NCBI RefSeq assembly: GCF_021462225.1 | Contig: NC_061805.1 | Location: 31,017,958 to 31,081,957 of the forward strand | Reading direction: 5' to 3' | Origin: Girardinichthys multiradiatus | Taxonomy: Eukaryota; Chordata; Actinopteri; Cyprinodontiformes; Goodeidae | DNA length: 64,000 bases | Part shown: positions 12,701 to 24,700 of the stretch, in pieces | Numbering within the stretch: position 1 is the stretch's first letter | Layout of the letters: the number at the start of each line of letters is the position of its first letter | Notes under the pieces: generated by a model | What the model was told of the DNA's origin: nothing | Seen by the model: only the letters and a program-made list of their open reading frames with translations | Databases searched by the model: none | Made by a program: the position numbers and the translations under genes

Positions 12701-15700
12701 CTTTGTTATAATATAATAGTGAAACCCTGTTTTCCAGCGACTGCTCACTCATGGGGCATGATGACATATCTACTAATGTAAAAAATGACTGCTCACTCCA
12801 GGAAAGCTGGTAAAGATATTACTAAAGATATTTTAAATGCTGTTTTTACAGCTTTTTTAAAATCACAGTTCTTAAAGAGAAAGTAAAATTGGTATCACCA
12901 GGTCAAAGCTTTCTAAAAAGTGCAGATCTTAAATTGACCGGATCAGTTTATGTCTAGTTGAACATTTTAAGCAAATCTTCAATACATTTTTTTCACTCTC
13001 TGTCCCCAATACAGATCCAGTTTAATTACGAATAGGCATTTTTGTATACTGAGTTGAAGTCTGATGAAGATACAGTTTTATACGTTGTCCTTTTAGGGTG
13101 TACATATTAAAGGTTCCAATATGCATGGGTTCTATTTATTATTTAGTTATTGCCATAAGAAATTAACCATGTGTGATGAATGTGCTGACAGGGGCATTTT
13201 AATGGCGTTAATACAGTTTCCACTGCAACATACAGTGCAGGGACCTTTCAGTTAGGACTGTTAAACAGATATGAGAAGAACAAGACATCCTTTGTAGGCC
13301 ACTGGGCAGATTTATTGCCTTTTGTTAATGTGGGAGAAGTTGAACCACTTCAGTCAGAGAAGGGAGGCATGATTCAGCTCTTAAAGAGAGAGAAACAACA
13401 CAACAGAAGTTAATGAAGAAACCTAAAAAAGACTTCAGATCCTTTGGATTATATTTCCAGGTTCACAGGAATTAGCTTCATAAACATCTAATTGTTCAGT
13501 GCCTATCCTTTATTAACTATCCTTCCTCTTTCTGATGCACCACCCAGTCTAGTGGTGCATTCCTTCACCTGAGCTTATAGCTGTTAAAGTCGGTGACCTT
13601 GTCAGGCAGATCCCTTGCAGCTGACTGTTGAATTAAGCAGATAAAGTCCTGCAGTGAGTGCCTTCACCTCAGGGCATTATGTTCAGAGAGAAGCAGTGAA
13701 GGTGAAGTATTTTTGCTTTGACTTCACCACTCTGTCTTTCAAAACAATACTTATGGAGATGCTGCTGAAAAACTTAGACGACCCGGTAAGGAGACACGCC
13801 TTGCATTAAAGAAGCTTACAGTGCTTGAGTGCAAAAGTGTGTGTGTGTGTATGTATGTGTTACTCCACTAATGCTAGCTGGCATTGGACCTTATGGCGGG
13901 CTTTGGATTTATCCAGGCTGTCCCTCTCTCTCACTTCTCTCCGCCAGTCAGAGGGCGATTTTCTATCATTTAAACGAGATGCAAACCTAAGTGTGTGAGC
14001 ATTGCACAGTCTACAGTATCAGCATCTGCAACTCCTAATTTGTGATCGGCGGATTAAATCCTGAAAGATCAGCTTTTATTTTTTTCTCTTTATTAATTGC
14101 ATCCAAACTAAGACGTCCCACCATTTTTGTTCTACAAACTCATCACCCAATATCATTCACTTTGGTGCACTTGTTAATTAAAAATTACATAAAGCCTGGG
14201 GATCTATGCTTTGATTCATACATAGAAATACCAACTTATTATCAGTTGGGTTTTAAATTATTACCTTGAAAAAAGACCCTGCAGCTCATTTTATTCTCTT
14301 CCTAATATGTTAGATTTAAATACGTTAGACCTCAAGGAAAACCAGACATTTGTATCAGCTGGAAAAATCTCATGCATGTATACATTTGATAAATAATCCT
14401 GAAGTTCTGTTATTACAACTACCTAAATACCAAAAATTTCTGCTCTATCAGAATTTATAATGTTTCTGGTAACATTATGTTCTAATTAATATGGCACAAG
14501 AATTTAGCTTAAACTATTTAAAATATGCTGATTTTATTCTCCTAATTGTACAGTATATTCGGTCCGTTTCCAGCTCCTTACTCACACTTGATGTGCTTTT
14601 TCCCTCTCTCCGTTCTCACTTTTTTTTTTCCTGAGAGCCATCCTGAATGTAGTCTGAGAGTTTCCCTGCAGCCTTGCTGCTCAGCAGCCATCTGTTGAGG
14701 CCTCTGTGCCAGGCTCTGTGTGCCAGAGCGCGTCCCCCTATCCAACCCAATCTTCTTCCCCGGCTGTCGGCCTTCCTCCCCCAACAAACCCCTCATTGTC
14801 ACACAAACGTCCACACTAGCTCTCTTCGCTTGCCCAGTGTAAACGAGGGGCATGCAGTTCATTTGAGTCAGAAAAGGGCAGGGGGGGAGTCGCTTATAAA
14901 CAGATACGTCTTGTTTTGCCCAAAGTGGAACCCCTCTCTTAACTCTTGTCTGACTATTAATGCTCTGATGGTTATGTGTACATGGATTTGAGTGGTGACT
15001 CCCAAGTATCTAATGCATTAAAAGGCTTTTATAGACTTGTTGAATTAAGGCCTCTACCACTGAGGTCATGGTTTGCAAAGATAAGGGTTTCCAAACCAGC
15101 AGCATTTAAGAGTTAGACCAAAAAAAAAAAATTGTGATGTTTGGGTTCTCATTGTAGTGCAGAAAATTTATTTTGTAGGGATGTCAAAATTTCTTTTTCT
15201 TTGATATCAGTCAAAAAAGGAGCCTTTTGTTCTAAAGAAACATCTGACTCCACTACAGTCTTTGATAATCTCCTGCTGACCACGTTTTCATGCTGAGCAA
15301 CTTGCTAAGTTGCTCAGCATGCTAGTGTTAGGCTAATGTTTAGCATTTTATAGCATTTTTATTGTTTGATGTGACTCAATTTTTTGTAACATATTACAAT
15401 GCAGTTTCAGATAACTTTGGTGGCAAAATTTAAAAAGTAGTCTTTCACTGCATCATAAACTTTGAAAAGTGCTTTGATTGACATGTCATTATTTTTATTG
15501 AGTAGTGTTTCATTTGCTCTTTGCTCTGCTTTTCCCCACAACACAACCCACATCAGTGTGCATTATATAACATAGAGAGATGGCGAGCTCCAGCAGCCAA
15601 TTCAGTCTGTCTTTTGTAGTGAATGTCACTGTCAACGACTTTCAAAAAATTTGCTGCGCAAATTGCAGATGCACAGCAAATGAGCGGTAAGGCTGACGTA

Positions 15701-18700
15701 TAATCACAGACAGAAAATACAGAGAACTTTAAAATGTCTTGATGGAAACCTGGAGCCGATACTTATGATTATGATGGAGGAAGTTGTGTTGATGATTTAA
15801 ATCTCTTGTGTGAACCTGAAAGAGAACAATACCACCCCTACTCGATTTTTATCTGAAATGGCTATTTTGCCTTTTTAGAGTCTGATTTATTTAGAATACC
15901 AGTGCGGTGGAAAAATAAATGTATTAAATACATTTAGTTCACATATTGGAATATTCCAATAGTTATTCATTATTCCTTATTTCTTAAAGCTGTAGCTGTT
16001 CTGTTTACATACTCTCCTCTCTGTTGATTCTTATCCTTTGTGTCACATTTTGTCTATATTTTGTTTCCTTTTCTAATGCGCAATATTTTCAGTAACAAGA
16101 TGCTGTAAACATGTCACCGTGATACAGCAGCTGAGTAAGCTTGTGTTTTGTTTTTTTCATTATATTGAACGAAAACTATATATGTTTTTTTTTAAGAGGG
16201 TTTACTAACCCTGTGTGTTTTTTTTTTTTAAAGGATTGCTTCTAAAAAATTAAAACATCAAACTTAAGGGTGATTTATAATGTGTGTTTAGAACAAAGGC
16301 CTTTAGTTAAGTCCCCAGCTCTGAGATGAAGGTGCTCATGGCTTAAATAGGCAAATGAATGCACTGCGGTTCATTCTCAGTTTCTGTAGCTGTGGTTGTT
16401 CTGTACCCCAGGTTGTATTTAAATCCAGAAGATATACAGATCCTGAGGTGTTCCTGTTCCTCCCCCCTATTTGTTTCCCAGCCGTACTTGTTTTACCTGC
16501 TGGACAAGTTGCAGAACCGCATCTCCAGTCTTGCAGTGATGTCGAGTCTCTTACAGATGCCGCCTGCTGCAGTAGGATTTGTCGTCTTTAACAGGAGTTA
16601 CCATTGAATATTCAACACAGAATCCTTTAAGTTTCACAGATGGGGACCTGAATGTGCTGTCTTTGTGTTGCTAACTGTTTCTGCCTGTGGCTGTGGTCAA
16701 CTTGATGTCAGCCTAAGATAGCTGATTAAATCAGCAGGAACAAAATTTTACTTCCTCCTCTTCCTCAAGCTATTTTTAGATCTTTGTCTGGATTATTGTT
16801 TTTTATTTGTCAGAACTTGTTTGTTCATAGCTTGGTCTTTTAAAAAGCATTTCCAATCAATTAGACACAATAAGGTTAAACATTTAGTGCTTGTCAGTGC
16901 ATATTATGTACTGTAAGTTACGTCATCCGGCCCTTTAGGTTTTTAAATGCCATTTGAGCTCACCAAAAAACCTGAACACGTTCAGGTGAGGCAAAATATA
17001 AATAAACAACATCCAATGTGACATGTTTATGAAGACTAAAGATGCAGAAATCTCAACTAATTTAACTCTTCTCCTTTCAGCTCAGCAGCATCAGCAAAGC
17101 CATAAACAACACAGAGACGCCTGTGAAGGAGAAACATGCACGACGTATCCTTAAAATGGTTTCATTTTTATAAACTTCATTGTTTTAAAAAGGACAACAT
17201 GATTAGAAAGCATATAAAGTTCCATAGAAAGTGCCGTCTTCTGGGTTTTCTCTGATTTGATCTGTGCTCTTCTCTCAAACATGTTTTTTTTTATTTTTTA
17301 TATATATATATTCAAATGTCTCTAATAGCAGCACCAGCAGTGTTGTTCAGGTTTAACACTTGTTCAGACCACAGTCAGTGCAGTCTCAAATTTGGAAACA
17401 AGTCTGTAATTTGTCATAGGTGTTATTGGTACCAATGCAATGTACTGATGCTTGGAAAGTAATTCTTGACCTCTTGTGATACCCATCCCAACCTTCTGGA
17501 TTCGATTTGTCTCAGAAATCAGAACTCGGATCTGAGATTGACACCACACCTAAGCTGACCGTGTTCTTAGTTGTAAGTTATAATACCAGTGGGATCTGAT
17601 TCTTGAAGTCAATTACTAGACTAAATACTGTTTGTGCTATAAGCCAAAAACAGTATTTTCTCTTTCTATTTTATGCATTTAAACACAAAAGAAACTATCA
17701 AAAGTGCAAATAAACAGTTGCTCTGCAACTTAACCTACATTTTATACGCGCAGCAACAATATTGGATAGGTACTTTTGTTCTGTTTAGAGAATCATAACT
17801 TCAGGAAGAAATTCAATTGATTTGGATCTTTGGAAAATTGACCTCAGAATACTAAACAAATGCAGCATAAGCTCCTGGTTTTGTAGTTGGAAACTAAAAA
17901 ATTGTGATAGTTTGCAAGTGCCCAGTTAAGGTAATGCAGTTCACCTTGAAGTACAGATGGGCAACTTTCATATTGTTTGTTGTTATTGGAAAACAATTGT
18001 GATAAGAAAATTGTTTGCAAACTCAAAAAATTGACAGTATGGTTGGAAATATTATTTCTGCTATTTGAAAATTTTTTACACTTTTGGTTCCATGAGAACA
18101 TTTGTAAACATCAAAGCATTTTGATATACAGTATGACTGAGTTCAATTATTGTTTGCTGTTTAGTGGTACAATTATCCTAATTGTTCTGAAGTAGTCTGT
18201 TGGATAAAGAGAAAGTTTATTTTAGAGCAGTATTAGCTTTGTGAGGCTTTAATTGAATTTTAGTGCCAAAGGTATTGTGTCACCTGCCTTTACACGCCCT
18301 TATGAACTTGAGTAACATCCCATTTTTAATACATAAGAATTAATCTGATGTTTGATGTTGCTGAGAAGACTTTCCAGAAGGTTTATGAGTGTGTTTAAAT
18401 GATATTTTTACCATTCTTCTAGAAGCCTATTTGTGAGGTCAGTCAATGATGTTGGATGGAAAGCCCTGACCAATCTTCACTCTACTTTATCCTAAAGGTG
18501 TTCTATCAGGTTGAGGTCTGGATTCTGTGCAGGCCAGTCAGGTTCTTGCACGTCATATTCTCTTATCCATTTCTTTATGGACCTTGCCTTGTGCATTGTT
18601 GTGCAGTCATGTTGGCACAGGAAGGAGCCATTCCTAAACTGCTCCCACAAAATTGTCCAAACGTTTTATTGTACTGAAGAATTGAGTTATTTTCAGGAGT

Positions 18701-21700
18701 CCAACTCTTATAAAACGGCCCCATACCATGATCCTCTCTTCACCAAACATGCAACATAGGCTACCACTACATGGCAGAGTTGCTGCAGTGTTTTCTCTTC
18801 TGAGCCTCACAGGTCAGATGTCAAGACAGTTATTTTTGGTGATGCCAACACAATCCTTTCAGCACATTGTAATGAAGCAGCAGATTTCACAGTTTTTTAA
18901 CAGTGTGCAAATAGGAAAACTGTTTTTGGTAGGAGGACTGTATAATGTATAGCTTTGTCTAATACCCAAAAGTGCCAGAAATAAGAAAATGTTCATGTAG
19001 AATAGCAGAGGTTCAAAATGTCCTCTTCATAGTGTGTCCTGATTAATAGATGTGTTAAATATCATGCAAACATACAAAAAATGTGAAATTATCTTTTAAA
19101 TCAAAACAGTTGTGTGGCAGTTTGTTTTTTCCTTAACAACATAAACAGGAATCATCTTGGGGACACACAGGGAGAAGGGAGCTTACACCTTCTGGTCGTA
19201 CGCACAGGGTTTTCCTCTGGGCAGCAGCTCTATCTTGTGCTGGAAGTTCTGCCATGTACTGCACAAAATCCTGCGAGATGGCCACCACAACGTAAGGCAA
19301 CCAGCTCCACTTACCAGACTGTAAACCGACAAAGGCAAACCGTGTGATTAAAGCGCTTGCAAGTTGCATTTGACTCTTCTAAAAACACAAAACTTTGTAG
19401 AGAATAAAATCCAAGCTTATATCTCTCAGTGAATGGGATTGATGCTCCACACAATATTAGTTAAGCTGTTTATTTTACCTCTGCAGGTCCTTCAAGACTG
19501 CATGCGACATCACGGTACTCTAGCTGAAGTTGGGAAACTATGGGTGAGTCCCAGCATCTTTTTTAATTCAATTTTATTGTTTTTAAAGTTTTTCCTAATT
19601 TCATTTTTATTTCCCCCTCGTTTTGTTTCCAGAGCCACCTCCATGACAAATATGGACAGCTAGTGAGTCTGTATACCAAGCTGCACTGCACAAAGATGGA
19701 GTTTCATGTAAAGGTACGTACACCCTCTTTTACACATGCGTAATGCAACAAAGCTCTGGCTGAACCTCAAGGTTTACATCTGCGCAGCATATGGAAATCC
19801 CACCAAACCTGGAGGTGAAGGATGAGGTTCTGGAACGCACTGCGGGGACGGACATTAATAATGTGTGAGTTTCAAAATGGTTAACATCTGATGAAAGTTA
19901 ACCCCCCTCATCTTTCAGTGCCGGAGCTTCGTTGTGCATTGGTGGGGCCTTCTTTCTGTGTGACAAATGTATCAACTTCTGTCCTGCAGGTTCCAGCTCA
20001 CAGTAGAGGTGTTCGATTACATGGATGGAGAGCTGAAGCTGGCCGAGACAGGTGAAAACAAAAACTCCTCCTACCTTTTTTTTTTTTTTCTTTCTGTACT
20101 GCTTTCTCAGGCAGGAGAAACCTGAGCTGCGGCCGAGGACTGCTGCCATTACACCTGATCTATTTGTGCACGAATAATACTTTAGGAAGCATTACTGTAA
20201 GAAGCTGATGGTTGGTATGTCTTCACATAGACAGGGAACAACTGGATGCAAAGTGTTGAGGGACTCAGTTTATTTTAAACTCCTCTTTACTTGTGTTTAT
20301 TGTTTCACCATAGAGGAAATGCCAGTAATCGGGGCTCATTAAAGTGATTTCCTCCTGTTTAGCAGTAATGACATGCTCCTCCCAGGCCTGGAGGGTGGAG
20401 GTCCAGTGTCACAACACCAGAAACAAATTTTGCAACTCTGCTTGCAATATCATATGGATTAAAAAAAACTCTAAGAAGTGTTTCCATGGTTCAAACGTTA
20501 TCATCTGAGCTGAGTATATGTGCAGAGAGATGTTGTCACGGGTTAAATGCAACACAAGCAGCCACCATCATTTGGCACGCCAAAATTCAATAAAACAACA
20601 ATTAAAAACATCTTTAGGTAGATATGTTTAATTAAGCCGATTGTTTAATTAATTAATGTTTAAAGATTTTTATATTTAATTTTGAATTTAGTACAGAGAT
20701 TTGATCACAAGTAATTTTTCCAAATCAAGTCTCAAGTCTCTTACGACTTAAATAAACGTTTTCTCCTCAAATCCACAACATCTCGGTTACTTCTAAGCCT
20801 GCATCGCTGTAGGTTAGGACACCTGTGCTTTAGGCTTAAATTACCACATGAACATCTAACATTTATCTTTCAGTCTTTTAATGTTTATTAACATTTAATT
20901 TTTAACAATTTAATATGCAGTTCACCATCCAAAAATCAGCTAAAAGCTGCTTTATATAAATATGAATTATATGATCAAATGTAACATTTAACCCATTAGT
21001 AATATAAATATGCATTTATGCTGTGAGAATGTGAAATGTTTGACCACTGAGAGTTTTTTATTTATAAAACATTTCACTATCCATATAATTGTATTTAATC
21101 ACTTACATATTTTAATAATTAATTATGAAATTATTTAATTACTAAAAGTATTGATGTAAGATTTTTTATAGTCCAGTTTTCAAACCGTGCTTCAAATCCT
21201 GAACTCAAATATTTAAACTTAAATCCAATGGGTACAACATGATCAATAACTGACTGTTGACATGACTGATGCCTAATTGTGGTCTGTCTTTGTTTTCTCC
21301 TACAGTGTTGCGCCAGCTGAACGCATCCATGGCCGTCACCAGCCTCACATCGGGCCAGTGTCGCCTGGCTCCGCTCATCCAGGTTGTCCAGGACTGCAGC
21401 CAGCTCTACCACTTTAGCGTGAAGCTGCTGTTCAAGCTGCATGCCTGTAAGAACACCTACTGCCTTCAGGGAAGTCACTGCAATTTATTCTGTATGTGTA
21501 AAAAAAAAAAAATAAAATGCATTATAATTTCAGGTCTGCCTGCTGATACCCTACAAGGACACCGTGACCGTTTCCGTGAGCAGTTCAACAGGTCAGTGAA
21601 TGCATCAAGGTTTCTGTCTATCAACGGGCGTCTACAGGATAAACCTGCTCTGCCCTGTTACCACGGCACTTTAAACCATAGCTACAATTTTGCTCAACAC

Positions 21701-24700
21701 AGCTGAGCATAATTGTAAAGTTGAAGAAGAATAAGACATAGTTTAAAAAAAATTTGTTCACAAATTAAAATTTTAAAACTCGGGCGTGTATTTGTATTTA
21801 GCACCCTTTAGTCTGATACCCCTTAATAAATTCCAGTGCAGGTTATTGTGCTCAGAATCTGTCTGTAAAACATGTATTATTTTCCTTCCACCTCACAATA
21901 ATGCACAATATTGTGTTGGTTTGTCACATAAAAACCCAATAAAACACATGGTGAGGTTGTACTGTGACTAAATCTGGAAAAATAAAAAAATATCCTATCA
22001 TGCCAAATCCCATTTGGCATGATAGGAATAGTGTTCTACATATGATCAGATTGTGCAGATTTGGTACTATCTGAATCTGTGATGTTGTTTACCCCATGCA
22101 ACGAATAGAAAGCTGACTAGAAGTGGAACTGCTGATGGATAAGACTGTGTGTAATGTGCAGTATTTTGTGCATTGTTTTTGTTTGCACAGCCTGAAGAAC
22201 TTCTTCAATAGAGCCCGAGAGATGGTGTATTTTAAGAGGCTGATCCAGATTCCCAGGCTGCCTGATGTAAGGGAGGAAAAATGACTTCACTGCTGCTGAG
22301 TCACAGCCCCATTTTGGGTGTTACCGACTTAATTAAAAATCCCAGAGTGGTTCTGTGCTGCCTACAAGATCATCACTTAAACTACAGTTTGCAGACATTT
22401 GATCAAGCAATGTTGGATGTGTGCTTTTCTTCCAGTCTCCACCTAACTTCCTGCATGCAGCAGCGCTGGCCAAACATGTGAAGCTGGTGGTTGTTATCCC
22501 TGATAATGATGACCAACAAGACGATGATGACGATGAACCAGAGCCACTCATCGAGGTCAGCCATACCCCGACATCCAGCATGCAGTCTCAGCCGCAGGTT
22601 TGTCTCACTGGTCACAGGTTTATAGATGTGTACAGTGTGTTACCTGGTGTCTAAACATTCTGGTATTCCTGTTTGTATTCAGCAGGTGGACATTTTTGAT
22701 CAGGCATTTGGACCTCCAAATGGAGGCTTCGATGAGAGGTGAGCCAGTTGACCTTTTTAATTGTTGAACTGATTATAAGGTTTTTCAGTACTAGCACACT
22801 GTGACTGTTGGAGGTTTCTGTCTGGCAGGGATCTTCAGATTGACAGCCTGAAGTCAGAACTTGAGCTGCTAAGAACTGAATTGGAGAAAGTGAAAACAGA
22901 GGTCAGGATTGTTGAGTACCTTAATGCTTCAGTGTCATTATTTTTCTGTGTGCGACTGAAAAAAGCCATGATTTTCTATGTGCAAAGGAATCTGGATTAT
23001 GTGTTTTGCTGGATGCAAATGCCAAATGCCATTCCTGACATGAGGAATGTGGCGAGTAGACTCTGAATGTCAGATGACCAAAGTCTACGTGCCTCACTTT
23101 TTTAGGAATTGGCTCTGTTTATTTTACAGTGCCTTGCAAAAGTATTCACACCCCTGGACATCTCCACATTTTGTTACGGAACAACCACACACTTCAATAG
23201 TTGTTTGGAGGAGATTTTGTTATATTTTTTACAAATAAACCACCTGAAAAGTGTGGCATGAATTGTATTCAGTCCCGCTTCTTCTTTCCCTAATGAGAAA
23301 TCATTATCATGGTGACAAAGGAACACAACAGGCCTATCAGGGATAAAGTTGTGAAGACGTTTAAAGTAGAGTGAGGCTAAGAAAACAATATCTCAATCTT
23401 TAAACATCTCACAGTGCTCTGTTCAACACATCATCTGAAAATGGAAAGAGAATGGCACAACTGCAACCGTACAAAGACATGGCCATCCACCTTAACTGAC
23501 AGGACAGACAAGGAGGGCTTTAAAGAAGCAGTCAAAAGGCCTACAGTATCTGCTGAAATCTATAGCTCTGGTGAATCTGTCGGCAAGCCATCTAGACACA
23601 GCAAGCATGTGGAGAGTTCTCTGGTCTGAGACCAAAGTTGAACATATGGCCTACATGCAAACTGTTATGTGTTATGGTAACTAACAGTGCACATCCCCAA
23701 GAACACATGAAAATATTGTGGCGGCTGCATCATGCTGTGGGAATTCTTATTTTTGGCTGGGACAGAGAAACAAATCAGAGTTGATGGGAAGATGGATGGA
23801 GCTAAACACGGGTCAATCTGGGAAGAAAAATTGTTGGATTATGCAAACGACTTCAGACTGGGGTGGAGATTCACCTTCTGGCAAGTCAGCAACTCAAAAC
23901 ATTGAGCCATAGCTGATGTAATGGTTTAGATGAAAGCATATTCATGTGATTCAATAGCCCAGTCAAAGTCCAGACCTAAACCCAATTGAGAATCTGTGAG
24001 AGAAGGTGACAAAATGTCCAGGGTGTGCCCAGGGGATGTGAATACCTTTGCATGGCTGTTAATTTGTACTTATAATAGTTATTCTAAACTCTGTTTCTCG
24101 TTTTTGGACCTAAAGGCTCAACGCTACGTCACACAGCTCAAGTCCCAAATCAACAGTTTGGAGGCAGAGCTGGAAGATCAGCGCGTGCACAAACAACATG
24201 CACTCGTGGAAAACGAGCAGTTACGCATGGAGCTGGCGGCAACCCGCCACCGAAATGCAGAGCATGAGAGCTTACAGAGCACCTTCATTGAGGCAGAGAG
24301 TAAGATGTTTTTATAAAACACATGTTTAGCTACTGCTGCAAGCACGGGCAAGATATTTCAATCTGACCCTCTCTGTCTGTGAAGGAAAGGCACAAGCCAC
24401 TGAGCAGCGATACAATAAACTGAAAGAGAAACACACAGAGCTGGTGGCCAGCCATGCTGAACTGCTCCGCAAGGTACAGACTCCAGACCAGCTCAGAGAT
24501 GTTTGCTTTCAATTACCTGTCTCCACCCGGCCTTGTATTAAAACGCTAAATGTGTTAATGTGCTAACAGAGCGCAGACACTGTTAGGATGCTGTCAGCCA
24601 CCCAGCAGACTCAAGAGGAAGTGGAGAGGACCAAGCAGCAGTTGAGCTTTGAGGTGGAACGGGTCAAACAGGATTCTGATATGAAGGTTGGTGTTATGTT

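Larger units (their letters stand above)
6784..13752 (+). other. hip1r intron 1, first part
   Basis: No coding exon of hip1r or of another gene was recognised. It contains a 20-base C run, a Tc1 relic (8770-9562), a purine tract and an unusual C-rich block (11400-12310), each listed separately. Long first introns often carry enhancers, but I cannot point to one. Confidence 0.6.
6703..22738 (+). other. hip1r: hip1r exons 1-12: ANTH domain and acidic linker
   Basis: Exons: 6703-6783, 17081-17144, 19149-19291, 19487-19543, 19633-19713, 19788-19864, 19990-20051, 21306-21446, 21534-21591, 22191-22266, 22436-22597 and 22683-22738. Residues 28-280 form the ANTH domain. Visible landmarks are KEKHARR, the basic stretch that contacts phosphoinositides, then WKFCHVLHKILRDGH, CRLAPLIQVVQDCS, LPADTLQGHRDRF and FKRLIQIPRLPD. 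Exon 11 adds a strongly acidic linker (DDQQDDDDDEPEP, about residues 304-316) before LIEV. Exon 12 has a tandem acceptor (ttcagcag), so one glutamine is optional. Confidence 0.92.

Noticed and set aside
19133..19369. Open frame on the minus strand over hip1r exon 3
   Set aside because: It is the antisense shadow of a coding exon (19149-19291) that fits the ANTH domain on the + strand.
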